Assembly: GCA_963974105.1 (NCBI GenBank)
Contig: CAXBBG010000002.1
Coordinates: forward strand, 192,043 to 256,042
Source: UBA2136 sp963974105
GTDB taxonomy: Bacteria > Pseudomonadota > Alphaproteobacteria > UBA2136
DNA: 64,000 nucleotides
Direction of reading: 5' to 3'
The notes under the pieces were generated by a model. That model saw nothing but the letters and a program-made list of their open reading frames with translations. It was not told the origin of the DNA and ran no database searches. Below are positions 53,864-62,766 of this stretch, one piece after another (the first letter of the stretch is position 1; every line of letters starts with the position of its first letter). The translations under genes were made by a program, and so were the position numbers.

Positions 53864-54445
53864 TTATATCTCATCCTTACTGTGCTCAAATGCTTTGATG
53901 GCTTGCTCGCTTGAATAACCACGGCGCAGAAGAAAGTTTATGCGCTTGGCTTGTTGTTTATGGCTCTCTTTCATGGCAGCTTGCTTTTCTTCCCAGTCCT
54001 TTGCCTTCTCTATATCTTCTTTTATATAGGTTGGCCATGCGCCATATTTTTTTAACAAAAGGGTAGACGCTTCTTTTTGCCAGTTAAATTTATTATTTAA
54101 ACGTTCGTCGCTGCCTGCTTCAAAGCGTTCAAATGCTTCTTGTATTAAATGTTCAGGAACGCCTTTGTTTTTGAGTTCGGTATGGATGCGCCTTTTTCCC
54201 CATTTAGATATGAGCGCGCGTGAGCGGATGCGTTCGTAAGCAAAGGTTTGGTCGTTTAGATATTTATATTCCAACAAACGTTCAACCGCATTATGTGCAT
54301 CAGTTTCTTCAAAGCCTTTTGTGATAAGGGCGTTATACATTTCACGTTCTGCATAACCACGACGACCCAGCATAAATACAGCCCGTTCAAAGGCATTCAT
54401 GCGTGGCTTGCGTTTTTTTGTTGATAATTGTTTGTCTGCATTCAT
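53864..54445 (-). CDS. recX: regulatory protein RecX
   Basis: 193 residues from ATG 54445; the frame extends to 54586, but that part is unlike RecX. It has the three-helix RecX repeats: AVFMLGRRGYAEREM near 22-36, a KWGKRRIHTELKNKGVPEHL segment near 85-104 and NFLLRRGYSSEQAIKAF at the C-terminus. It modulates RecA filaments. No recA is present in this window. The ribosome site is weak. Confidence 0.88.
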   Translation of the reverse strand: MNADKQLSTKKRKPRMNAFERAVFMLGRRGYAEREMYNALITKGFEETDAHNAVERLLEYKYLNDQTFAYERIRSRALISKWGKRRIHTELKNKGVPEHLIQEAFERFEAGSDERLNNKFNWQKEASTLLLKKYGAWPTYIKEDIEKAKDWEEKQAAMKESHKQQAKRINFLLRRGYSSEQAIKAFEHSKDEI

Positions 54446-54538
54446 GGGCAGAATTATAGTACATTCTAAATGTAGGTGCAAAATTTTGCTGATTAAATTT
54501 AGTTTATTTGGGTTCTTTATAGTGCTAATGTCATATTT

Positions 54539-55246
54539 ATGAAATTGGTCGCCACAAAAAATGAACTTGAAGAAATTCTTTTGCAATTAGATTTGGATGC
54601 AAGTCTAGCGGTTTGTTTTGTCCATGGAGCATTAGACGCACAAACTATTATTGCCATTCGCAATGCAGAGCGTTTGTGTGATGCTGTGGTGGTTGTTAAT
54701 TTGTCGATAGCGCCACTTTCTAAAGTGCAATGTTCTTTAATAGAGCGCGCAGGTGGCTCGTTTATTTATCAGGGCGAAAAAATTTCAACAAAATGTGTGC
54801 TAGATGCAGGTGTTGGCAGCATTGATGCCACGCTTATTATGCAAACGCTTATAACAGTCATGCCGCATACGGTTACGGTGGCGGAAAATAACACTAACCT
54901 GATTAAGGTGCTTAAAAATATTCAAGATACATTCGGCCAATTTTTCACATTGCAAATAAAAGCAACGCCCGTAAACCTTCTTTCGGTTGGACAAAAAAGG
55001 ATGAGAGAGTGTTTGGTGCCAGTATTGTTGGAAATACAGTCTGGTGAAAGTGATGTTGAGGTACTAAAGGGTATTTGTACACAGGCACTAAAGACTGCGA
55101 ATTTTTCCTTAATTTATATTGCTTTTGTTGATGGCGATACATTAGAAGAGCATGTGGGAGTGGTTTCACCAACCTCTCTTTTATTGGTAGAGGCGACTCT
55201 TGATGGGCATGTTGTGAAGGATATTTTGTCACTCTTTGAAAAATAA
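54539..55246 (+). CDS. degenerate pantothenate synthetase (PanC)-like protein
   Basis: The 235-residue protein aligns by eye with PanC along most of its length. AVCFVHGALDAQT...CDAVVVVNLSIAP corresponds to PanC's HIGH-type segment and VVVSIFVNP; LSVGQKRMRECLVPVLLEI to the YLxxEQR segment; and IAFVDGDTLEEHVGV to the C-terminal domain. The catalytic HxGH, GEKDxQQ and SSRN residues are all lost, and the middle is shortened by about 50 residues. It is therefore probably not an active pantoate-beta-alanine ligase. No strong ribosome site is seen. Confidence 0.6.
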   Translation: MKLVATKNELEEILLQLDLDASLAVCFVHGALDAQTIIAIRNAERLCDAVVVVNLSIAPLSKVQCSLIERAGGSFIYQGEKISTKCVLDAGVGSIDATLIMQTLITVMPHTVTVAENNTNLIKVLKNIQDTFGQFFTLQIKATPVNLLSVGQKRMRECLVPVLLEIQSGESDVEVLKGICTQALKTANFSLIYIAFVDGDTLEEHVGVVSPTSLLLVEATLDGHVVKDILSLFEK

Positions 55247-55357
55247 TAAGGCATTTTAAATAAATATCCTTGAAATTTACGTTTAATTTGCCTATAAACA
55301 ATCTATGCGGTCTTTGGGGCTGCGAATTTATTTAATCTATATAGAGGTAAGCAACAT

Positions 55358-55870
55358 ATGGCTCGCGTAACAGTAGAAGATTGCGTTACAATTATTCCAA
55401 ACCGTTTTGAATTGGTGCTTTTAGCATCTCAACGTGCACGTGATATTAGTGCAGGTGTCCCACTAACAGTGGACCGTGACAATGACAAAAACGCTGTTGT
55501 TTCTTTGCGTGAAGTTGCTGAACAAACAATTGACTTTGAAGAATTACGTCGTCACATTGTGCATGGTGTTAACCGTCATGCTGACCTTAACTTTGAAGAT
55601 GATAACATTCTGGCTTTGACAGAAGAAACAATAAGCGAAACAATGGCTGACTCTAACGATATTACTGAAGTTGCTTTTGAAGGCGATGAAGTAGAAGCTG
55701 AAGTAGAAGCTGAAGTGGAAGTTGATTCTGTTTTTGCATCTGGTGACCAAGCTGAAAAAATTGACTCTTCAGAAGAAGACGCTTTAGATGAAGCAGCTTC
55801 AGCGGCACTTGAAGCTTTGGAGAACTTAGGTGAAGATATTTCTCACGAAGATGATGAACTTTCTGCTTAA
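55358..55870 (+). CDS. rpoZ: RNA polymerase omega subunit with long acidic tail
   Basis: 170 residues. The first 65 are classical omega (ARVTVEDCVTIIPNRFELVLLASQRARDIS...). After that comes a long Asp/Glu-rich tail with a short internal repeat (EVEAEVEAEVEV). Omega binds beta-prime and helps assemble polymerase. Position directly before the stringent-response gene is standard. AGAGGTAAGC precedes the ATG. Confidence 0.93.
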   Translation: MARVTVEDCVTIIPNRFELVLLASQRARDISAGVPLTVDRDNDKNAVVSLREVAEQTIDFEELRRHIVHGVNRHADLNFEDDNILALTEETISETMADSNDITEVAFEGDEVEAEVEAEVEVDSVFASGDQAEKIDSSEEDALDEAASAALEALENLGEDISHEDDELSA

Positions 55871-55887
55871 TTAGTTACGTTTACAAC

Positions 55888-55930
55888 ACAAGGTCGCTCT
55901 TATTAGGGCGACCTTTGTTTTTTTTGTTGG
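55888..55930 (+). terminator. intrinsic terminator after rpoZ
   Basis: AAGGTCGCTC-TTATTA-GGGCGACCTT (55890-55916), then a T-rich run. Confidence 0.85.
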
Positions 55931-55992
55931 GCTTTTGCGCCAGTTCTGACAAAATGCTTTTGAATTTATAAGTTATAAACAAGGAAAAGTGT

Positions 55993-58149
55993 ATGATTCG
56001 TCAATACGAATTGATAGAAAAGATTCAATCATTTAATGAAAAAGCTGATGTAGCGCTTCTTAACCGTGCCTATGTATATTCTATGAAGGCACATGGTAAT
56101 CAAAAACGTGCATCAGGCGAACCATATCTGATCCATCCTCTAGAAGTGGCTGCTATTATTGCAGATCTTCATCTCGATGATGCTTCTATTGCGGCGGCTT
56201 TATTGCACGATACGATTGAAGATACACTTGCAACGCGTGAAGAAATTGCTGATATTTTTGGCGAAGAAATTGCTGATATTGTTGAAGGTGTGACGAAGCT
56301 TTCAAAATTAGAATTTAATAATAAGAAAAAAGAACAGGCTGAAAACTATCGCAAACTTTTCTTGGCGATGAGTAAAGATATTCGAGTTCTTCTTATTAAG
56401 GTGGCTGACCGTGTGCATAATATGCGCACCTTAAAAGCTATTCCAAAACCCGAAAAGCGCCGCCGTATTGCCCAAGAAACAATGGATATTTTTGTACCTC
56501 TTGCAGAGCGTGTTGGTTTGTATGCTTTGAAAACAGAACTAGAGGAAATTGCATTCGAAGAACTGCACCCAGAGGCTTATGCGCGTATTGAAGAGCGTTT
56601 GAAGTCGTTTAGGGAACAAGATAACCTGATTGAACGTGTACTTGTAGCGATGCAAGAAGAATTGAACGCAGAAGGTATTGTATGTGATGTGAAGGGGCGT
56701 GAGAAATCAGCATCCTCTATTCACAAAAAAATGGTGAGTAAAAACCTTACATTTGACCAGCTTACAGACATTGTAGCCTACCGTGTTGTGGTGGAAGATA
56801 AGGTGAAATGTTATGAGGTTTTAGGTAAAATTCATGATATTTATAAGGCGATTCCTGGTCGTTTTAAAGACTATATTTCAAACTCAAAGCCTAACGGCTA
56901 TCAGTCATTACATACCTCTGTTATTGGTCCGTTTGGTAACCGTATGGAAATCCAAATTCGTGATAAAGAGATGGATGAAATTGCAGACAGTGGCGTTGCT
57001 GCGCATTGGCTTTATAAGCAAAAAACAGGTGCGGCGCTCACAGAAGGTTTGCAATACAAGTGGCTTAAAGGTTTAATGGAAACCTTGCAAGATATTGAAG
57101 ACGCTGACGAATTTATTGAAAATGCGAAAATGGACTTGTTTGATGACCAAGTTTTCGTTTTTTCACCTAAAGGTGATTTGGTAACTTTACCAAAAGGTGC
57201 AACACCGCTTGACTTTGCCTATAATGTACATTCTGAAGTTGGGAATAAATGTCAAACAGCGAAAATTAATGGTCGTGTTGCGCCACTTCGCACTGTGTTA
57301 AAAAACGGTGATCAGGTTGATATTGTAACTAGTAAAAACCAAATGCCAACGCCTGGGTGGCGCGGTATGGTTGTAACAGGTAAGGCAAAGGCCGCTATTA
57401 ACCGTTATTTGCGTTTGCAGGAACGTGATGAACAGGTGCGCTTAGGTCGTGAAATGTTTGAAAAAGCAGCCAGACGTGACAGTCTTTCATATACCGAAAA
57501 AAGTATAAATAGCAAAGTTCTCTCGGAACTTAATATGAAAGATATAGACGATCTTTACGCAGGTATTTCTCAGGGACACTTATTCCCAAGACAGGTGTTC
57601 GATCTCTTATTCCCTGACCGACATGAGGTTGAAGAGTCTCAAGGCGTTGAAGAGGTTAAAAAATATAAAGGCAAAGATAGACGTGATACACGTGTAGCTA
57701 TCGACGGTTTAACGCCTGGCATGGCCATTTATGTGGCTAAGTGCTGTAACCCGCTACCAGGTGAAAAAATTGTCGGTATTATCAACACGGGCCGTGGTAT
57801 TAGTATTCACGCAAAGAACTGCCGTAATCTTGAAGCTTTATCGGATCAACCTGAACGTTGGATTGATATTCATTGGAGCGGTATGTCTGAAAATCAGGAC
57901 GAGAACTCGTTGTTTATTGCAAGGCTACGTGTGGATATGCTTAATGATCGAGGTGTACTTTCTACATTTTCAACAGCCATTTATAACGCTGATGCAAACA
58001 TTGAAGATTTGTTTATAGAGACAAAGAACGTAGATAACTGTACAATACGTGTCGACGTTGAAGTTAAAAATATTGAACATCTACATAATGTCATGGACTC
58101 GGTACGTAATTTGAAATGTGTGACAGACGTAGAGCGTTTAACAAGCTAG
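55993..58149 (+). CDS. bifunctional (p)ppGpp synthetase/hydrolase (Rsh)
   Basis: 718 residues. The HD hydrolase has His48, His72 and Asp73 (LLHDTIED) and the synthetase has GREKSASSIHKKM plus SNSKPNGYQSLHT. A TGS domain (QVFVFSPKGDLVTLPKGATP) follows, then a zinc-finger-like region (CCNPLPGEKIVG) and a C-terminal ACT domain. Both catalytic halves look intact, so it should make and destroy the alarmone in response to ribosome stalling. It is the single long Rsh typical of alphaproteobacteria. Confidence 0.95.
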   Translation: MIRQYELIEKIQSFNEKADVALLNRAYVYSMKAHGNQKRASGEPYLIHPLEVAAIIADLHLDDASIAAALLHDTIEDTLATREEIADIFGEEIADIVEGVTKLSKLEFNNKKKEQAENYRKLFLAMSKDIRVLLIKVADRVHNMRTLKAIPKPEKRRRIAQETMDIFVPLAERVGLYALKTELEEIAFEELHPEAYARIEERLKSFREQDNLIERVLVAMQEELNAEGIVCDVKGREKSASSIHKKMVSKNLTFDQLTDIVAYRVVVEDKVKCYEVLGKIHDIYKAIPGRFKDYISNSKPNGYQSLHTSVIGPFGNRMEIQIRDKEMDEIADSGVAAHWLYKQKTGAALTEGLQYKWLKGLMETLQDIEDADEFIENAKMDLFDDQVFVFSPKGDLVTLPKGATPLDFAYNVHSEVGNKCQTAKINGRVAPLRTVLKNGDQVDIVTSKNQMPTPGWRGMVVTGKAKAAINRYLRLQERDEQVRLGREMFEKAARRDSLSYTEKSINSKVLSELNMKDIDDLYAGISQGHLFPRQVFDLLFPDRHEVEESQGVEEVKKYKGKDRRDTRVAIDGLTPGMAIYVAKCCNPLPGEKIVGIINTGRGISIHAKNCRNLEALSDQPERWIDIHWSGMSENQDENSLFIARLRVDMLNDRGVLSTFSTAIYNADANIEDLFIETKNVDNCTIRVDVEVKNIEHLHNVMDSVRNLKCVTDVERLTS

Positions 58150-58163
58150 GGCAATAAAAATAA

Positions 58164-58823
58164 ATGAAACTTTTCTTTCAAGTTAATAAAAAGAAACGTA
58201 CCAGGGGGCGTCATGTGCGTAAGCGCATGGACTGGATAGAGCATTTACAAGAGTATATATGGCCCAGCATTGGCGGGCGTGCCTTTTTACGTTTTATGGA
58301 AATTAAGCTGAAAAGGGCAAGGGGCTCAGCGCATGCTATTGCACTTGGTTTTGCTATGGGGGCTTTTGCTTCATTTACACCTTTTATGGGCTTGCATGCC
58401 TTGCTTGCTATTGCTTTAGCTGTACCTTTTGGTGGTAGCGCCATTATGGCGGCTATTGGTACAGCGATTGGAAACCCTTGGACATTCCCTTTTATTTGGC
58501 TTTCTAGCTATAATTTAGGGAACTTCCTTTTAGGCAGAACAGATGTGCCAGAGCTTCCGCAAAATATTGTTTTTAGTGAAATTTGGCATGATTTAGCGAT
58601 GTATAGTGACGCGTATATCTTGCCTATGACTGTAGGTGGGGCGCCTATGGGGGCTTTGGCCGCTACGTTTTTTTATATTGTGTTATTTACGAACTTAAGC
58701 AACTATCGCACAACCCGAGAAAAATATTTAAAAGAGCGACGCTCTAAACTTAAAAATCTCAAGCAAAAGGCAGGGGACTTAAAGGAAAAGTTGACTACTA
58801 TCTCTCATAAAGGTGATATGTAA
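58164..58823 (+). CDS. DUF2062 membrane protein
   Basis: 219 residues with the DUF2062 core GSAHAIALGFAMGAFASFTP near residues 55-74, GGSAIMAAIGTAIGNPWTFP following, and three or four membrane segments. A basic C-terminal tail is present. It is consistently found between rsh and acpS in alphaproteobacteria. No biochemical function is known. The weak ribosome site suggests coupling to rsh. Confidence 0.88.
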   Translation: MKLFFQVNKKKRTRGRHVRKRMDWIEHLQEYIWPSIGGRAFLRFMEIKLKRARGSAHAIALGFAMGAFASFTPFMGLHALLAIALAVPFGGSAIMAAIGTAIGNPWTFPFIWLSSYNLGNFLLGRTDVPELPQNIVFSEIWHDLAMYSDAYILPMTVGGAPMGALAATFFYIVLFTNLSNYRTTREKYLKERRSKLKNLKQKAGDLKEKLTTISHKGDM

Positions 58824-59180
58824 ATGGCTATAATTGGTGTGGGAACTGACATTTGCCATATAACGCGTATTGAAGAAACGCTTAAAAATCATGGTGAAAA
58901 ATTTATTTCAAGGCTGCTTACAGCCAATGAAATTAAAAAGGCGGCCAGTTTAAATGCCCCTTATATTGCGCGAAGATTTGCTGCAAAGGAAGCCGTTTCA
59001 AAAGCTTTGGGTACAGGTATCGGCAATAAATTATCATTCCAAGATTTTGAAATTGTGCGTGAAGGTAACCAAGCGCCACAAGTTATGATGCTTCGTGAAG
59101 ACTATAAAGCGATAACCTTTCATCTTTCTATCAGTGATGAAAAAGAGTATGCTGTGGCTTTTGCGATGGCGGAAAAATAA
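58824..59180 (+). CDS. acpS: holo-[acyl-carrier-protein] synthase
   Basis: 118 residues; transfers 4'-phosphopantetheine to ACP. Metal-binding Asp9 (GVGTDICHI) and Glu56 (RFAAKEAVSKAL) are present. It starts directly after the DUF2062 stop. Confidence 0.95.
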   Translation: MAIIGVGTDICHITRIEETLKNHGEKFISRLLTANEIKKAASLNAPYIARRFAAKEAVSKALGTGIGNKLSFQDFEIVREGNQAPQVMMLREDYKAITFHLSISDEKEYAVAFAMAEK

Positions 59181-59219
59181 AAAATTAACATTAAATTTAT
59201 AAAGTATGGGTTAAAAATC

Positions 59220-59972
59220 ATGTCTAAAGAAAAAGTACAGCTAAGTCTCGCTCAATCAGTTTTTGAATATACCAAAGTAATTTTAGGAGCTTTAGTTCTT
59301 GCTGCTGCTGTACGTTCTTTATGGTTTGAACCATTTAAAATACCTTCAACGTCGATGGTGCCTACACTGTTAGTTGGGGATTTTTTATTTGTGGATAAAA
59401 ACAACTATGGTTGGCGTAACCCATGTACAGGTGAACGATTTAGAGGCGAAGACCCTAAACGTGGAGACGTAGTTGTATTTGAACGCACGAAAGGCTATGC
59501 ATGTGGCTTAGCTTTAGGCCTTGGAAGCTTAAACTTTATTAAACGTATTGTGGCTATTCCAGGTGACCGTGTTTCATACAACAACAAAACACTTTACGTG
59601 AATGATAAAGCTGTTGATATGGTTTTTGAAGAATATTATGATTATGAAGACGCTTCTGGCCTACAGCATAGCATTAAGCGTTATGGTGTTAATTTTGATG
59701 GACATGACCATAAAATATTGCTTGACGAAGAGCGCCGTGGATACGATTTAGCAGAAACCATCGTACCAGAAGACAGTTACGTTGTTTTAGGTGATAACCG
59801 TGATAATAGCTTGGATAGCCGTTTTTGGGTTTACCCTGACTGGGGGTTTGTGAAGAAAAAAGATATTGTTGGTCAGGCTAAGGTTCTTTTCTGGTCATGG
59901 GATAATCACTTAATGCCACGCTTTGAACGTTTAGGCACAAGCTTGGTTGCACCGACACATGAGGTAAAATAA
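59220..59972 (+). CDS. lepB: signal peptidase I
   Basis: 250 residues: one N-terminal membrane helix (15-33), catalytic Ser45 in PSTSMVPTL and Lys108 in NFIKRIVAIPGD, and the GDNRDNSLDSR box near 199. It cleaves signal peptides, including those of the secreted proteins in this window. rnc follows after 3 bases. Confidence 0.96.
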   Translation: MSKEKVQLSLAQSVFEYTKVILGALVLAAAVRSLWFEPFKIPSTSMVPTLLVGDFLFVDKNNYGWRNPCTGERFRGEDPKRGDVVVFERTKGYACGLALGLGSLNFIKRIVAIPGDRVSYNNKTLYVNDKAVDMVFEEYYDYEDASGLQHSIKRYGVNFDGHDHKILLDEERRGYDLAETIVPEDSYVVLGDNRDNSLDSRFWVYPDWGFVKKKDIVGQAKVLFWSWDNHLMPRFERLGTSLVAPTHEVK

Positions 59973-59975
59973 ACA

Positions 59976-60644
59976 TTGTTAAATAAACTGCAACAAACAC
60001 TAGGCTATACTTTTAAAAACGAAGAGCTGTTAGAACGTGCTTTAACGCATAGTTCTTGTGATGTGAAGATGGATGGTCATATTTACGATAATGAACGCCT
60101 TGAGTTTTTAGGTGACCGTATCTTAGGGCTAAGTATTGCTGAAAAGATGTATTCTGAATTTGAAGATGAACGTGAAGGGATGCTTGCAAAGCGACATACT
60201 GCACAAGTTCGTAAAGAAACACTTGCGGAAATTGCAATAAAGTGGCATTTAAGTGAATATATTCGCATGAGCGACGGCGAAGAGCAATCAGGCGGTCGTG
60301 AAAAATCCTCTATTTTGGCAAATGCAGTAGAAGCTATTTTAGCTGCTATTTATTTAGATAGCGATTTTAATTGTGTGAATGCGTTGATTTTAAAACACTG
60401 GGAAGGCATTGAAGGTTTATTACCTTTAAAAGATGCGAAATCTTCTTTGCAAGAGTGGTTGCAAAAAAGAAAAGAGCCCTTACCTATGTATAAGTTAAAG
60501 GAAACAATAGGTGAAGCGCATGACGCTACCTTTGTTATAGAAGTTGTCACTGAAAACTTTGGTTCAGCCGAAGGTGAGGGGACATCTAAACAACAAGCAG
60601 AACAAAACGCTGCTACAAGTTTATTAGAGAAAATAGAAAAGTAA
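59976..60644 (+). CDS. rnc: ribonuclease III
   Basis: 222 residues (TTG start, GAGGT upstream). The nuclease signature NERLEFLGD is at 39-47, with a C-terminal double-stranded RNA-binding domain (about 153-221). It processes rRNA and other duplex RNAs. It is followed after 2 bases by era in the conserved lepB-rnc-era unit. Confidence 0.95.
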   Translation: MLNKLQQTLGYTFKNEELLERALTHSSCDVKMDGHIYDNERLEFLGDRILGLSIAEKMYSEFEDEREGMLAKRHTAQVRKETLAEIAIKWHLSEYIRMSDGEEQSGGREKSSILANAVEAILAAIYLDSDFNCVNALILKHWEGIEGLLPLKDAKSSLQEWLQKRKEPLPMYKLKETIGEAHDATFVIEVVTENFGSAEGEGTSKQQAEQNAATSLLEKIEK

Positions 60645-60646
60645 AT

Positions 60647-61558
60647 ATGACAGATAAAACAAGAGCTGGATTCGTTGCCATTATTGGTGCACCAAATGCT
60701 GGTAAATCAACCTTAATGAACCTTTTTGTGGGACAAAAAATTGCAATTGTTTCGCCAAAAGTTCAAACAACACGTGTGAATATGCGTGGTATTCTTACGC
60801 GTGAAAATACGCAATATATATTTGTGGACACTCCAGGTATTTACCGCCCTGATAATAAACGTTTACTAGATAGATCTATGGTGAGTGCTGCATGGCAAGC
60901 GGGGCATGACGCAGATGTAATTTTATTGTTGGTTGATTGTCGTTCTGGTTTTAATGACCGTGTGATGAGTATTATTGAAAAGCTTAAAGAATCTAATTTA
61001 AAAACTCCTGTTTTTATAGCCTTTAATAAAATTGATGCGCTTGAAAAAGAATTTCTTCTTCCTTTAATTGTAGAAGCGCAAGAAATGGATATGTTTAAAG
61101 AGATATTCCTTATTTCTGCAAAAGACAATGAAGGCGCAGACGATATGCTTGAGTATTTCTCGAAATTCCTTCCAGAAAGCCCATATCTTTACGATGAAGA
61201 GCACCTAACTGACGTGCCAATGCGTTTATTAGCTGCAGAAATTACACGTGAAAAAGCGTTCCGCCTACTGAATCAAGAAATTCCGTATGGTTTAGCTGTT
61301 GAAACGGTTAATTATGAAGTGCGTGACAATGGTTCTGTTAAAATTGATCAGAATATTCTTGTAGAGCGTGATGGTCATAAGTTGATTGTGGTGGGTAAAC
61401 AAGGTCAAAAAATCAAAGATATCGGTCAAAAATCTCGTAAAGAAATTTCTGAATTGCTTGGTTGTCCTGTTCATTTGTTTTTAAAAGTTAAAGTGAATGA
61501 TAAATGGTCAAATAGTCATAGTTTTATGCGTGAAATTGGGTTAGACCCTGTAAAATAA
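60647..61558 (+). CDS. era: GTPase Era
   Basis: 303 residues: G1 GAPNAGKST at 14-22, G3 DTPG near 62, G4 NKID near 125 and a C-terminal KH domain with LIVVGKQGQKIKDIGQKSRK. It binds the 3' end of 16S rRNA during 30S assembly. recO, often next, is absent; orphan secreted genes follow after 106 bases. Confidence 0.96.
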   Translation: MTDKTRAGFVAIIGAPNAGKSTLMNLFVGQKIAIVSPKVQTTRVNMRGILTRENTQYIFVDTPGIYRPDNKRLLDRSMVSAAWQAGHDADVILLLVDCRSGFNDRVMSIIEKLKESNLKTPVFIAFNKIDALEKEFLLPLIVEAQEMDMFKEIFLISAKDNEGADDMLEYFSKFLPESPYLYDEEHLTDVPMRLLAAEITREKAFRLLNQEIPYGLAVETVNYEVRDNGSVKIDQNILVERDGHKLIVVGKQGQKIKDIGQKSRKEISELLGCPVHLFLKVKVNDKWSNSHSFMREIGLDPVK

Positions 61559-61664
61559 TACATTTTACGTAAAATAAATTGCAATTATGATGTTATATAC
61601 CCATAATCCATAATAGTTGTAGTGTACTTTAATGGATTAATTATTAAGTTTAGGGAACGGGTAT

Positions 61665-62255
61665 ATGGGGTCAATTTACAAAATATCATTTTTAAGTGTC
61701 ATCTTTATGCTTTTGCTGACTTCTGTGTCGGTAGCTGTTGAACGCTCTGTTTCTACACAGCTAGATGAGCAGGACAAAGCCATTTATAATAGATACATCG
61801 ATCAGTTGGTTGCTCTTAAACAAAAATTTGTATCCAAAACCATCGATATTAGTGATATGGCAAATTGTCATAAAGTAGGACATATTTATACATCTTCAGG
61901 GTGCGTAAGTCCTTTCCCTTTGGGCGAGCAAGACTCTAGCAAAAAATCTCATGTGAGTTCTGAACCAGCAAGTTGTTCAGATATTGATGCCGTTCAGCAT
62001 TGGGATGAAGCAACCAATACATGGGGTTGTAAGCAAATCCGTAATTTATTAACATCAACACCGCCGTCAGTGAGCAATACTTGGCAATTAGATAGTGCTG
62101 AAAGCTGCAATGATTTATTTATGCGTAATTGCATTGCAAGTGATGATACTTGCCCAGGTACTGCAAACCCATTTGGTACAGTATGTTCATCTGCTACATT
62201 GTGTCGCTATGTTGCGCCAGATAATAAAAGTTTACTAATTTATAGTTGTAAATAG
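61665..62255 (+). CDS. secreted cysteine-rich protein, paralogue 1 (196 aa)
   Basis: A signal peptide (about 1-25, ending SVA) is followed by a helical region (STQLDEQDKAIYNRYIDQLV) and then Cys-containing modules. The shared signature is Cys-x3-Asp-x2-x-Gln-His, a short gap, then NTWGCK near residues 105-126. A further Cys-rich C-terminus has six cysteines (residues 147-195). The signature recurs in the next two genes. GGGAACGG lies before the ATG. No known family; probably envelope or surface located. Confidence 0.75.
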   Translation: MGSIYKISFLSVIFMLLLTSVSVAVERSVSTQLDEQDKAIYNRYIDQLVALKQKFVSKTIDISDMANCHKVGHIYTSSGCVSPFPLGEQDSSKKSHVSSEPASCSDIDAVQHWDEATNTWGCKQIRNLLTSTPPSVSNTWQLDSAESCNDLFMRNCIASDDTCPGTANPFGTVCSSATLCRYVAPDNKSLLIYSCK

Positions 62256-62270
62256 AAAAGGGTAAAAAAA

Positions 62271-62621
62271 ATGAAAACATTAAAATTATTTACGATTCTT
62301 ATCTTATTTGCAAACAGCTCATTCGCGGTAGAATCTTCAGCTAGAAGTAGCATGATCACACCCCTGTTAAAAATTAAAACACAAATAGAAACGTTAGATA
62401 CGTCTATAACAATTATTGATTCAATTTTACAAGCAGCGGCCGCTTGTGGAGATTTAGGGGAGCATTATAATGGTACGTCGTGCGTAACCATTAATGAACT
62501 TGACCCTAATATAAAAATTCACGGTTTAAAGGATATGACAACAGCCTGCACAGATATTGATAAAGCTCAATATTATAATACATCTACTGATGTTTGGGCG
62601 TGTAAAACTCTCTCTAATTAA
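62271..62621 (+). CDS. secreted cysteine-rich protein, paralogue 2 (116 aa)
   Basis: The smallest of the set: a signal peptide (about 1-20), a helix (MITPLLKIKTQIETLDTSI), then the shared module CGDLGEHYNGTSCV and CTDIDKAQYYNTSTDVWACK. It is essentially one module and aligns with residues about 45-117 of the third protein. It lies 15 bases after paralogue 1, with AAAAGGGT before the ATG. Function unknown. Confidence 0.75.
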   Translation: MKTLKLFTILILFANSSFAVESSARSSMITPLLKIKTQIETLDTSITIIDSILQAAAACGDLGEHYNGTSCVTINELDPNIKIHGLKDMTTACTDIDKAQYYNTSTDVWACKTLSN

Positions 62622-62766
62622 AAAATAAAATGATTTCGAGTTTATTTAAATATCCCCTGCTGATGATAAATGACAGGGATTTACCTTAAAATTAAATATT
62701 TACACTTTAAAGTCTTAAAAATAACTTGAGACTAAATTTAGTTAAAAAAAAAGGAAATAATTGAAG

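Noticed and set aside
62630..62690. Hairpin after the 62271 gene as a terminator
   Set aside because: The stem is interrupted and no T-run follows; the three secreted genes could be read through.
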